NCBI RefSeq assembly: GCF_016806835.2
Contig: NZ_CP086111.1
Coordinates: 3,403,471-3,467,470, forward strand
DNA: 64,000 nt
Direction: 5' to 3'
Source of the DNA: Skermanella rosea
GTDB lineage: Bacteria; Pseudomonadota; Alphaproteobacteria; Azospirillales; Azospirillaceae
Shown: piece by piece, positions 17,417 through 25,664 of the stretch
Position numbering within the stretch: the first letter of the stretch is position 1
How the letters are laid out: each line of letters begins with the position of its first letter
The notes under the pieces: generated by a model
Seen by the model: the letters and a program-made list of their open reading frames with translations, nothing else
The model's database searches: none
Told to the model about the DNA's origin: nothing
Made by a program: the position numbers and the translations under genes

Positions 17417-18610
17417 ATGTCTAAAATGGTAGATATCGAAGAATGGGCGGCGATCTTGCCGGACGGTTGCATTTTGAGGGTTGGAATGACTGGTACCTCG
17501 GCCATCAGCCAAGTCGCGGATGTCGTCCAGGACATGGTGCCGTCCACGTTCGAGGAGCGTGGCACCACGATCCCCTTCACGACGCCCGAACTGGCCTATT
17601 CCCGCCTGCGCCGCGGCGCCCGCGGGAGCCTGGAAGTGCTGGTGAACGGCTTCTCCGGTGGGCGCTGCACCTATGTCTTCCCCTGGGCGAGCATCCCGCA
17701 GGTCGTTCGGCTCACCCTGCACGACAAGGCGCTTCATGCCGAAATCTCCTATTCCGACGCCACCACTCCGGACAAGATCCGGCTGGCAGCCTATCGGGTG
17801 GCGCGGACAGGGCTGGGCGGCCCGGAACTGATCGACATGGCCTCCCGATCGATCGAGCAGGAGGTGACCGAGAAGCTGGCCAGCAGTTTCTTCCTGATGC
17901 TGAAGGTGATCGAGGCGACCGGAGTCAACACCGACCGGGCGACGCTGGCCCTGATCAACATCAACTCGCCCGAAGGCAAGGCCATGGTCCGCCAGGCGTT
18001 CCGCCGGCTGGGCGACGGCATCGGCACCACCCCCGAGGTCTGCCACCAGCGCATCACCGAGCTGGGCGACGTGATCCAGCCCATCGGGTTCGAGATCGAA
18101 GGGCAGCGCGGACGGCTGCGCCAGCTTCTGCACCGCCTGAACCAGTTCCGCGACGAGGTCGTCCGGGGCGAGTCGGGCGGCACCGCCCGGACGCTGGCCG
18201 ACGTGGCGCAGCTTACCTTGAGGATCGGCAACGGGATCATCGCCGACATCGACCGCGACATCGCAGGCATCGTCCGCTACGTGACCGACTGGGACAGCCG
18301 CCTGCCCGCGACCCGCCAGAGCATGGAGCGGCTGTCCTGGCTGCTGGACGGCTGGACCTATGTCTGCGATCTCTGGGAGGACACCAATTCCGACCGGTCG
18401 GTTCCCAAGCGCCAGCGCATCAACGAGATCATGCGGATCATTCCGGTGGTCCCCAGGAGCGAGGCCAACTCCGGAGTCCGGACGGAAACGGGCGATCCCC
18501 AGCGCCGGCAGACCCGCATCGTCCAGCAGAACGAGGACTGGCGGACCGGACAGATCGACCATGAGATGGCGGCCAGGCTGGGCAGGCTCAATGCCCGCAC
18601 TCCGTCCTGA
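17417..18610 (+). CDS. uncharacterised protein, paralogue B of the 14.6-19.4 kb locus
   Basis: 397 residues, paralogous to the protein at 14650-15825. By eye, about two thirds of positions agree between [19 protein letters not shown] and the RVARTGLGG segment. It shares LEVLVNGFSGGR, YVFPW, RLSWLLDGW, INEIMRIIPVVPRSE and RIVQQNEDWRTGQIDHE. An additional N-terminal segment of about 40 residues (VDIEEWAAILPDGCILRVG) precedes the common part. The strand-rich N-terminal and helical C-terminal arrangement is the same. No strong ribosome site is seen at 17417; ATGs at 17426 and in MTGTSAISQ are alternatives. The next gene follows after 23 bases in the same direction. Confidence 0.75.
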   Translation: MSKMVDIEEWAAILPDGCILRVGMTGTSAISQVADVVQDMVPSTFEERGTTIPFTTPELAYSRLRRGARGSLEVLVNGFSGGRCTYVFPWASIPQVVRLTLHDKALHAEISYSDATTPDKIRLAAYRVARTGLGGPELIDMASRSIEQEVTEKLASSFFLMLKVIEATGVNTDRATLALININSPEGKAMVRQAFRRLGDGIGTTPEVCHQRITELGDVIQPIGFEIEGQRGRLRQLLHRLNQFRDEVVRGESGGTARTLADVAQLTLRIGNGIIADIDRDIAGIVRYVTDWDSRLPATRQSMERLSWLLDGWTYVCDLWEDTNSDRSVPKRQRINEIMRIIPVVPRSEANSGVRTETGDPQRRQTRIVQQNEDWRTGQIDHEMAARLGRLNARTPS

Positions 18611-18633
18611 ACCGGCCGGCGGGGGGCAGCGGC

Positions 18634-19011
18634 ATGGCTGACGCGAACGCCAGGGCGGGTACCGAAGGCGGCGAGTTCTACCGGGTCGTCGACAACACGG
18701 GCGAACTGATGGGCGAGTTCCCCTCGTCCAGGATCGCCCGGGAGTTCGCCCGCCGCATGATCGAGGCGGGCAAGGCCAGCACCCTGGTCGTGGAATGGTC
18801 CAACAACGGCCGGCGCGGGGAACTCTCGATCACCCGCAGGATGGTCAACGCGGCCGAGAAGCGCGCGGCCGAGGCGAAGCGCCGGGCGCACCTGGAGGCG
18901 CGCCGCAGGGCCAACCTGATCAGCGGCCTCGCCGCGGCGGTCGTGGCCTTCCTGGCGCTGATCCAGATCGCCGCGACCTACGTGGAGGCCAGGGGAAACC
19001 TCTGGCCCTAG
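18634..19011 (+). CDS. small protein with basic helix and C-terminal membrane segment
   Basis: 125 residues, not recognised. A strand-rich N-terminal part (EFYRVVDNTGELMGEFPSS, ASTLVVEWSNNG) is followed by a long Ala/Arg/Lys-rich helix (EKRAAEAKRRAHLEARRRAN) and one hydrophobic helix, LISGLAAAVVAFLALIQIAA, close to the C-terminus. It is probably a tail-anchored inner-membrane protein with its body in the cytoplasm. The ribosome site GGCGGGGGGCAG precedes the ATG, and it follows paralogue B by 23 bases, so the two likely form an operon. It overlaps the convergent gene by four bases. Confidence 0.7.
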   Translation: MADANARAGTEGGEFYRVVDNTGELMGEFPSSRIAREFARRMIEAGKASTLVVEWSNNGRRGELSITRRMVNAAEKRAAEAKRRAHLEARRRANLISGLAAAVVAFLALIQIAATYVEARGNLWP

Positions 19012-19373
19012 CTCCCGGCCGAGCGGTTCATGCCGATCTCCAGGATCGCGAACTCGGCTGCCAGCCGGTCGCGGGCCCGTTCCATCGCGTCGATGTCCTC
19101 CAACAGCAGGGCGTCCTGGCAATCGGCGCAGAACTGCCTGACCACGAGAGCCTCCTCCAGGGCGTCCCCAAGGTCGTCCGAGAAGCTGGCGAGCTCAGCC
19201 ACCATACGTCCGGCAACCTCGCCGATCATCTCGGCCTGTGTCTCGAGGTCGCGGAACAGTTCGGCCGCGGTCACCGCATAGGGAACCTCCCGGGAAGCGG
19301 CGGCGCGGCTGCGGGCGGCGCGGACTTCGGCGAGATCGACGATGCCGGTACCCTGGGATGGATTGGGATTCAT
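19008..19373 (-). CDS. hypothetical helical protein
   Basis: 121 residues, unrecognised. After a disordered start and an AARSRAAAS basic patch, the body looks like two long amphipathic helices (AELFRDLETQAEMIGEVAGRM and DDLGDALEEALVVRQ), with a CADC pair near residue 90. GCGAGGTATAC precedes the ATG. It converges on the small membrane protein gene, overlapping by four bases. Whether it belongs to the neighbouring uncharacterised locus is not clear. Coiled-coil adaptor or chaperone-like roles are only guesses. Confidence 0.6.
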   Translation of the reverse strand: MNPNPSQGTGIVDLAEVRAARSRAAASREVPYAVTAAELFRDLETQAEMIGEVAGRMVAELASFSDDLGDALEEALVVRQFCADCQDALLLEDIDAMERARDRLAAEFAILEIGMNRSAGS

Positions 19374-19589
19374 TTGTATACCTCGCGAGTGATCTATAAG
19401 GGCTCAACTCATGAGGAGACAATTTGCACAGCAAATGCCAAGTATTTATCCGACTTTCAGCCTACGCCGAAACAGCCATAGGGCCTATTTTTCATCGGAT
19501 TTGCTGCGAAACCATCGGCTGCGATGTGCAATTCGCGAATCCGCATTGTCAGGCATTGCAATATGCGGCTTGCTGGATGGGACGACAGC

Positions 19590-20579
19590 TCAGTCCGTGA
19601 ACTCCGCCCGGATCTTCAGCACGGCGGGCAGGTTGGCGAAGAAGGCATCAATGCAGACCGGATCGAAATGCGTCCCGGCATTGTCCCGAAGGAACGCCAG
19701 CGCCTCCTCCAGGGACCATGCCGCCTTGTACGGACGCCGGGTGGTCAGCGCGTCGAAAACGTCGGCGATGGCGATGATGCGGCCTGCCAGCGGGATCTCC
19801 TCCCCCTTGAGGCCCTCGGGATACCCGGTGCCGTCGTATTTCTCGTGATGGGTCAGCGCGATCGATGCCGCGAGGCGGATCAGGGGAGAGGAGCTGTCGT
19901 CCAGGATACGGTAGCCGTGGACAGTGTGCAGCTTCATGATCTCGTATTCTTCCGGCGTGTAACGGCCCGGCTTGAACAGGATCTCGTCGGCAACCGCCAC
20001 CTTGCCGACATCGTGCATGGGAGCGGCCATCTGGATACGCTCCTGCATCGCGTCGGACATCCCGACGCCCGCCGCGATGACCCGGGCGTAGCGTGCCATC
20101 CGGTCCAGGTGGGCACCGGTCTCGCTGTCCCGGGATTCGATGGAGCGCGACAGCCGCATGATCAGTTCGTTCGCCGCCTGCTCCCGCAGCCGACGATGGC
20201 TGGCCCGGAGTTCCAGCAGGTTGCGGCACCGCGCGGTGAACTCGATGCGATCGATCGGCTTGCTCAGGAAGTCGGTGACCCCTCGGACCAGCGCTTCGCG
20301 CCGGAATTCCTTGGCCCCCTGCCCGGTCACCATGATGACCGGAACCTCGGCCGTGTTCCCGATGCCCCGAAGGCGGTGCAGGAATTCGAGACCGTCCATC
20401 TTCGGCATCATGAAGTCCGTGACGACCAGGTCGACATCGTGCCCGTCACACCAGTCCAGGGCTTCGGACGCGCAGCCCACGCCATGGACGGAAGCGCCGG
20501 CGATCGCCTGGGCGTAGCGGCTCATCAGCATCAGGTTCGCCGGATTGTCGTCGACGATCAGCAGGTCCATGGTGGTCAT
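19590..20579 (-). CDS. response regulator with HD-GYP cyclic di-GMP phosphodiesterase domain
   Basis: 329 residues from the ATG at 20579, behind a strong GGGAGGATGCA site. Receiver domain at about 4-120: acidic pair DD10-11, phospho-acceptor Asp55 in VVTDFMMPKMDG, Lys in LSKPID. HD-GYP domain at about 140-310 with the metal-binding HD (189-190, MHDVGKVAVADE) and the complete HHEKYDGTGYP signature (244-254), so it is predicted to be an active c-di-GMP phosphodiesterase in the cytoplasm. It lies 26 bases downstream of a hybrid kinase with an HPt domain, its likely phosphodonor. The module would link a periplasmic signal to c-di-GMP level. Confidence 0.93.
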   Translation of the reverse strand: MTTMDLLIVDDNPANLMLMSRYAQAIAGASVHGVGCASEALDWCDGHDVDLVVTDFMMPKMDGLEFLHRLRGIGNTAEVPVIMVTGQGAKEFRREALVRGVTDFLSKPIDRIEFTARCRNLLELRASHRRLREQAANELIMRLSRSIESRDSETGAHLDRMARYARVIAAGVGMSDAMQERIQMAAPMHDVGKVAVADEILFKPGRYTPEEYEIMKLHTVHGYRILDDSSSPLIRLAASIALTHHEKYDGTGYPEGLKGEEIPLAGRIIAIADVFDALTTRRPYKAAWSLEEALAFLRDNAGTHFDPVCIDAFFANLPAVLKIRAEFTD

Positions 20580-20605
20580 TGCATCCTCCCGATCCAGGTT
20601 CCGGT

Positions 20606-22825
20606 TCACGCCGCGAGTTTACGCGACAGCAGGGCGCGGCGGGCGTCGGCCAGGTCCGCTTCGAGCCGATCCACCATCCGGCCGAGGGCTGGCTGCGCCC
20701 CGGCTATCCCGTCGCCGCGTCCCGCGACCGCGGTGCGCAGCCTTTCGCTGGCCGCCACCAGCGCCGGCAGCCCGAGCGTTCCCGCGGCGCCCGACAGGCT
20801 GTGCAGTTCAACTTCCACCGCCCCGAAGTCCCCGGCCGCCAGACGGTCGCGGACCCTGCCGATGCGGCCCCCGGAGTCCTTCAGGAACGTCTCGAACAGC
20901 TTGCCGGCATCCGGTCCCATGGTCTCCAGCAGATCCTCCAGCGCGTTCGGGTCGACGATGGGCGCGGCGAATCCCGCGTTCTCCGGCGGGACCCTGTCGC
21001 GGCCCCAGGTCCGCACGACCTCGTCGAGCCGGGCCCGGCTGATCGGCTTGGGCATGTAGTCGCTCATGCCGGCATCGATGCAGCGGGCCTCGTCGCCGCG
21101 CATGGCATGGGCCGTCAGCGCGATGATCGGGATCGTGGACGCATCACCGCCGAGCGCGCGGATGCAGCGGGTCGCGTCGAAGCCGTCCATCTCCGGCATC
21201 TCGATATCCATGAGCACCAGGTCGTAGCCGCCCCGTTCGACGCGGTCGACCGCCTCGATGCCGTTGCCGACCACGTCGACCACATGCCCGCGCCGCTTCA
21301 GCATGCCTGCGGCCACCTGCTGGTTCACCGGATTGTCGTCCGCCACCAGGATCCGCAACGGCCGGCCGTCGCCCGCCTGGGAAAGCTGTGCAGGCAACCG
21401 GCCCGACACGTGCGCCGCCGACGCGGCAAGCCCGGCGCCCGGCGGTTCCGGCTTGGCCGGTACGGCCTCGACCGATCCTAGCGCCGGCCTCAGCGGCAAG
21501 GTGAACCAGAAGGTGCTTCCGCTGCCCTGGACGCTCTCGACGCCGATGCGCCCGCCCATCATCTCCACGAGGCGCCGGCTGATGGCGAGGCCGAGGCCGG
21601 TGCCGCCGGACTTTCCGCGCTCCTGCCCGTCGACCTGATTGAACATCTGGAACAGTCCGGCCCGTCCCTGCTCGGATATCCCGATGCCGCTGTCCCGGAC
21701 GGACAATTTCAACTCCCCCGGAGCCCCTACCTCGACCAGGACGCCGACGCTACCCTGGGGCGTGAATTTCACCGCGTTTCCAACCAGGTTCATGAGGACT
21801 TGGCGGACCCGGCCGGCGTCGCCCCGGAGCGCCACGCGCGCCGCGGGATCGATCACCGCCTCCATCGCGATGCCCTTCTCGGCGGCACCGGGAGTCAGCA
21901 GATCGACCACGCCCCGGACCAGCGGCTCGAGCTCAAAGTCGGCATCGTCGAGTTCGAGACGCCCGGCCTCCATCTTGGAGAAGTCCAGGATGTCGTTGAG
22001 CACCGTCAGCAGGGCCTCCGCCGAGGTCAGGATCACCTGGGCCTGACGCCGCTGCTCGGGACCGAGGGGAGTCTCCAGCAGCAGGTCGGCCATGCCGATG
22101 ACGCCGTTCATCGGCGTGCGGATCTCGTGGCTCATCGTCGCCAGGAAGACGGATTTGGCGCGGTTCGCGGCCTCCGCGGCGGACAGGGCCTGCTCGAGGT
22201 CGGCGGCCAGCGCCGTCTGCCGGACGCGGGCGCGGTGGAGGTCCCGAAGCTGCCGGAACAGCAGGAACACAAGCCCCGCCATGCTGGCCGCCAGCGCCGC
22301 GACGCAGATCGCGAGCAGGGTCGAAAGACGGTGGGTGCGCTCGCGAAAATCCACCATGTCCGCCGAGCGGCGGGCGTTCATCCTGACCAGCTGCTGTTCC
22401 GTCAATTGCCGCAACCGGCGGACCGCCTCGCGGAACGGCTCCACCGCGGTCAGTTCGACATAGGGCGACAGCGACTCGATCTCGGTGACGATCCGCTCCG
22501 CAAGGTCGCGGTCGGCCGGATTGATCGCGATGATGCCGGCCAGCTGGCCGCCGCGGAGCAGGTTGGTCCGGCTGAACAGGATGTCGTACCGGAGAGACAC
22601 TTCGCCCGCATGTTCCGGCGACGGACTGGCGACATAAGTCGCGAGCGCCGACTCCAGCTTCACCGTCTCGCGGTCCAACTGATAGACCGCCCAGACCGCG
22701 TCCTCGCGCACGCTGTTCTCGACTTCCGCCTGGCGATCGATCAGGAGGGCCAGCAGCACGACGCAGGAGCCGAACAGCAAGCCGCTGAGCGCGAGCAGCA
22801 GCCGCGCGCGCAGGGACTGGATCAC
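20606..22825 (-). CDS. hybrid sensor histidine kinase (HisKA-HATPase-REC-HPt)
   Basis: 739 residues from a GTG start at 22825, chosen because AGGAGGT lies nine bases upstream and the first transmembrane helix ([22 protein letters not shown]) follows directly; a frame from 22912 would add about 29 non-membrane residues. A periplasmic domain at about 32-167 is bounded by a second helix ([19 protein letters not shown]). Then come HisKA with His233 ([10 protein letters not shown]), HATPase ([22 protein letters not shown]), a receiver with Asp540 ([12 protein letters not shown]) and an HPt domain with His675 ([12 protein letters not shown]). This BarA-like phosphorelay probably feeds the adjacent HD-GYP regulator. 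The small YedY-like periplasmic protein upstream may supply the signal. Confidence 0.93.
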   Translation of the reverse strand: MIQSLRARLLLALSGLLFGSCVVLLALLIDRQAEVENSVREDAVWAVYQLDRETVKLESALATYVASPSPEHAGEVSLRYDILFSRTNLLRGGQLAGIIAINPADRDLAERIVTEIESLSPYVELTAVEPFREAVRRLRQLTEQQLVRMNARRSADMVDFRERTHRLSTLLAICVAALAASMAGLVFLLFRQLRDLHRARVRQTALAADLEQALSAAEAANRAKSVFLATMSHEIRTPMNGVIGMADLLLETPLGPEQRRQAQVILTSAEALLTVLNDILDFSKMEAGRLELDDADFELEPLVRGVVDLLTPGAAEKGIAMEAVIDPAARVALRGDAGRVRQVLMNLVGNAVKFTPQGSVGVLVEVGAPGELKLSVRDSGIGISEQGRAGLFQMFNQVDGQERGKSGGTGLGLAISRRLVEMMGGRIGVESVQGSGSTFWFTLPLRPALGSVEAVPAKPEPPGAGLAASAAHVSGRLPAQLSQAGDGRPLRILVADDNPVNQQVAAGMLKRRGHVVDVVGNGIEAVDRVERGGYDLVLMDIEMPEMDGFDATRCIRALGGDASTIPIIALTAHAMRGDEARCIDAGMSDYMPKPISRARLDEVVRTWGRDRVPPENAGFAAPIVDPNALEDLLETMGPDAGKLFETFLKDSGGRIGRVRDRLAAGDFGAVEVELHSLSGAAGTLGLPALVAASERLRTAVAGRGDGIAGAQPALGRMVDRLEADLADARRALLSRKLAA

Positions 22826-22898
22826 GATCGGCCACCTCCTGATTGACGGCATGGACGGAAGAACCATTGCACTGCGGCCACGGTGCGAATGCACCGGC

Positions 22899-23423
22899 TC
22901 ACTGGACCTCAATGCTCTTTACCTGCCAGACCGAGCGACCGAAATAAACTTCGTTGTAGAGATCCGGATTGGTGTCGAAGGGGTAGATCACGAAAATCGG
23001 TCCCTGATGGCGTACCGGCAGATAGACGTCGTTCTTCTTCAGCGCGAGTATGACATCGAACTTCATGAAATCGTCGAACGGGACTTCGGCGGAATAATCG
23101 TTCAGCGCCGTGATCCGAAGCTTGGAGCCTTTCGCTCCGACCGCCTGCAGAACGGCCCGGGCGAGCGGCCCCTCGAACGCGTTCACACCTTCCGCCCAGG
23201 GGGTCGTCACCTTAGCCACCCGGCCGGGCAAGGCTTCCAGCATCGCGACGTCGAACTGCGCCCCGGCGGCGCCGTTGGTCTGAGAGATCTTGCCGCTGAC
23301 GGTCAGCACGACCGGCCCGCTCGGCGCCGCGAGCGTTGCGGCGGCGGCCGAATGGAATGCTGACATCCAGATCATCAGCGCGAAGGCGACCAGGATACGG
23401 ATGGGGCGATGCGACGCGAACAT
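22899..23423 (-). CDS. exported molybdopterin-oxidoreductase-like (YedY-fold) protein without cofactor cysteine
   Basis: 174 residues from ATG 23423, preceded by AGAGGTG. A hydrophobic signal peptide ends near SAAAA. The mature part ([51 protein letters not shown]) resembles small proteins of the sulfite-oxidase/YedY superfamily often encoded beside signalling proteins. No cysteine is present in the mature part, so a cysteine-ligated molybdenum cofactor is unlikely and it may bind a ligand instead. It is 73 bases upstream of the hybrid kinase and on the same strand, suggesting a periplasmic partner of that kinase. Family membership is by pattern and moderately sure. Confidence 0.75.
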   Translation of the reverse strand: MFASHRPIRILVAFALMIWMSAFHSAAAATLAAPSGPVVLTVSGKISQTNGAAGAQFDVAMLEALPGRVAKVTTPWAEGVNAFEGPLARAVLQAVGAKGSKLRITALNDYSAEVPFDDFMKFDVILALKKNDVYLPVRHQGPIFVIYPFDTNPDLYNEVYFGRSVWQVKSIEVQ

Positions 23424-23689
23424 GGGGACACCTCTGACGGGTACGGCGAAGAGATACCTCTTAGGATATTTTCGTACCAGCTGGCAATTTGGCATAAATC
23501 CCGAGGGCTTCGACATGGGTGGCGGAACGACTGATCCTCCACCCCTCCCCCGCTTGGCCGCAAATGTCAGCATCCGTCATCATCGATCCCGCCGGCATGG
23601 AGCGGGACCGGCAGAGAGATGGCCGGTAGGCGCTTAATCGGCGAAAGGCGGAGCTGACGCGACGGGGCGTTTCACGCAAGTGGAATGCG

Positions 23690-23713
23690 GAAGATAGTAG
23701 GAATATTATCTTC
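23690..23713. repeat. inverted repeat GAAGATA-N10-TATCTTC
   Basis: Perfect 7-bp arms separated by ten bases in AT-rich intergenic sequence, about 270 bases upstream of the YedY-like gene. It could be an operator or a short hairpin. It is not associated with a T-run. Confidence 0.4.
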
Positions 23714-23882
23714 TTCCTCGGGAACCCGCAACCTGTTTGAGCGGAGCAGATTCCGGGCCTTCCGCATGCCGTCGGCGTCGGCCCGGCGGGCCGAGGCCGA
23801 CCTACCGCCTTATGCGGTCAAACCGAGCTGAAGTGAAAGTCGATGGTGGGGATGGATCCCGGCATCAGGATGAACAAGTTCC

Positions 23883-23927
23883 AAAAACGAAGGTGCGGCC
23901 GTCATCGGGGATGACGGCCGCACCTTC
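23883..23927 (-). terminator. intrinsic terminator of the formate dehydrogenase operon
   Basis: A perfect 17-bp inverted repeat (23889-23905 with 23911-23927) with a five-base loop. Read on the minus strand the stem is followed by GTTTTTGG. It lies 44 bases downstream of the last fdh gene and is the strongest terminator in the window. Confidence 0.88.
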
Positions 23928-23970
23928 AGAAGGAACCGTAGACCCGTTCCTGGCCTACAGGCATCCTGTC

Positions 23971-25020
23971 TCACTCCGCTGGCAAGCCGGGGGAGTGAGG
24001 GTCGCGGTGCGTGGGCACCTTGCTGGGGCCGTCGCGGGTGTCGGTCGAGATGCCCTGGGTCTTCAGCCAGCCGGCATGGTGCTCGCGGGCCCAGTTGAGG
24101 TCCACCTCGCCGTTGCCCATGGCGTCGAAGGCGCCCTCCATCCCGATCGTGCCGATATAGATGTGGCCGAAGATGACGGCCACCAGCACCGCCGTGCCCA
24201 GCGTATGGACGACGTGGGCGATCTGCATGCCGTTGACGCCCGTCAGATAGAACGGGAACATCAGCATGTAGCCGCTGAGCGCCATGGCGAGGCCGCCCAG
24301 GACGATCGTCCAGAAGATCATCTTCTGGCCGGCGTTGAAGCGGCCGGCCTCGGGATGCATCCCGTTGTTCAGGAAGCCGCCGCCCTGCTTGATCCAGGTC
24401 AGGTCGGCCTTTTCCGGGATGTTGTCCTTGATCCACAGCACCAGCATCATCAGGATGCCGAGCACGAAGGGGAAGCTCAGGAAGTTGTGGGCGTACTTCC
24501 CGAAGGTGGCCATGGCCGTGAAGGCCTCGTGCCCGAACAGCGGGATCATCACCGGCTTGCCGAAGATCAGCATCAACCCGGTCAGCGCCAGGACGATGAA
24601 GCTGGTGGCCGTCAGCCAATGGGCGAAACGGTCGATCGGCATGAACCGGGTGATCGTCCGCCCCGCCCGGCCGGCGGCGATCCGGATCTTGCCGCGGAAC
24701 AGATAGAACACCGCCAACCCCAGCAGCATCCCGCCCATGACGACCAGGGAGATGATGCGGCCGTAGTAGTTGCGGAACTCCCGCCAGTCGCGTCCCTGGG
24801 GCTGGACCAGGGTCGCCAGCTTGCCGTCGGGAATGCTGACATAGCCCTGGATCTTGCCCTGAAGGTTCTGGAAAAGCTCGACCTCCTCCTTCTGGGAGGG
24901 CGGGTTCGGCGCAGGGACCTTGTCCAGCTGGGCCTGCGCCGCCGGAGCCGCGGCCATCAGGAAGACGGCGAGGAGAAGTCCGGGGACCACCCGGGTGATC
25001 AGTCTGAGGATCGTCGGCAT
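23971..25020 (-). CDS. fdhC: formate dehydrogenase cytochrome b556 (gamma) subunit
   Basis: 349 residues. An N-terminal signal-like helix ends with AAQAQ, followed by a periplasmic stretch of about 100 residues (GYVSIPDGKLATLVQPQGRDWREFRN). The FdnI/FdoI-like membrane cytochrome then has FMPIDRFAHWLTATSFIVLALTG and further helices; histidines in these helices (FAHWL, YAHNFL, HVVHTLG, FGHIYIG) are the likely haem ligands. It passes electrons from the iron-sulfur subunit to quinone. The start is ATG 25020 (or the in-frame GTG just before it) behind GGGAGAAC. It is the last fdh gene, followed by a strong terminator. Confidence 0.9.
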   Translation of the reverse strand: MPTILRLITRVVPGLLLAVFLMAAAPAAQAQLDKVPAPNPPSQKEEVELFQNLQGKIQGYVSIPDGKLATLVQPQGRDWREFRNYYGRIISLVVMGGMLLGLAVFYLFRGKIRIAAGRAGRTITRFMPIDRFAHWLTATSFIVLALTGLMLIFGKPVMIPLFGHEAFTAMATFGKYAHNFLSFPFVLGILMMLVLWIKDNIPEKADLTWIKQGGGFLNNGMHPEAGRFNAGQKMIFWTIVLGGLAMALSGYMLMFPFYLTGVNGMQIAHVVHTLGTAVLVAVIFGHIYIGTIGMEGAFDAMGNGEVDLNWAREHHAGWLKTQGISTDTRDGPSKVPTHRDPHSPGLPAE

Positions 25021-25039
25021 CACGCGTTCTCCCTTGCCA

Positions 25040-25639
25040 TCAGACGCCGCCGTCCGTCTGGCCGTAGGCGGTGGTCCAGCCCCAGGCGCCCGCGCCGTAA
25101 CCCCGGCGGACCACCCGTTCCTTGTAGATGTCGGCGATGATGTCGCCGTCGCCCGCCATCAGGGCGCGGGTCGAGCACATCTCGGCGCACAGCGGCAGCT
25201 TGCCCTCGGCCAGCCGGTTCGTGCCGTAGCCGTGATACTCGACCAGCGTCATGTCCTCTTCCGGACCGCCGGCGCAGAAGGTGCACTTGTCCATCTTGCC
25301 GCGTCCGCCGAAGTTGGTCGTCTGCGGATACTGCGGCGCCCCGAAGGGGCAGGCGTAGAAGCAGTAGCCGCAGCCGATGCACAGCTCCTTGGAATGCAGG
25401 ACCACGTTCTCGGCGGTGAAGTAGAAGCAGTCCACCGGGCACACCGCCGCGCAGGGCGCGTCGGTGCAGTGCATGCAGGCCATCGAGATGGACCGCTCGC
25501 CCGGCTGGCCGTCGTTCAGCGTGATGACCCGGCGGCGGTTGATGCCCCACGGAACGTCGTGCTCGTTCTTGCAGGCGGTGACGCAGGCGTTGCACTCGAT
25601 GCAACGGTCGCTGTCACAGAGGAATTTCATTCTTGCCAT
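25040..25639 (-). CDS. fdhB: formate dehydrogenase iron-sulfur (beta) subunit
   Basis: 199-residue electron-transfer subunit. Cysteine motifs for four [4Fe-4S] clusters are visible: CIECNACVTAC, CMHCTDAPCAAVCPVDC, CIGCGYCFYACPFG and the CTFC...C pattern with LCAEMCSTRAL. It lacks the C-terminal membrane helix of E. coli FdnH/FdoH, so membrane attachment would depend on the gamma subunit. It lies between the catalytic and cytochrome subunit genes with short gaps. It is probably exported as a complex with the Tat-signal-bearing alpha subunit. Confidence 0.92.
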   Translation of the reverse strand: MARMKFLCDSDRCIECNACVTACKNEHDVPWGINRRRVITLNDGQPGERSISMACMHCTDAPCAAVCPVDCFYFTAENVVLHSKELCIGCGYCFYACPFGAPQYPQTTNFGGRGKMDKCTFCAGGPEEDMTLVEYHGYGTNRLAEGKLPLCAEMCSTRALMAGDGDIIADIYKERVVRRGYGAGAWGWTTAYGQTDGGV

Positions 25640-25664
25640 GGTCGGTACTCTCGCCCTCCCCCGC

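Larger units (their letters stand above)
23424..23970. other. intergenic region between fdh operon end and YedY-like gene
   Basis: No convincing gene in these roughly 550 bases; frames crossing it are shadows of neighbours. It holds the terminator of the fdh operon (23883-23927), an inverted repeat GAAGATA / TATCTTC (23690-23713), and presumably the promoter for the YedY-like, kinase, HD-GYP operon in the part near 23424-23650. Confidence 0.6.

Noticed and set aside
17276-18562. Minus-strand open frame of 428 codons opposite paralogue B
   Set aside because: Paralogue B is supported by similarity to paralogue A in the plus frame; the minus frame reads as Asp/Gln/Arg-rich shadow sequence.
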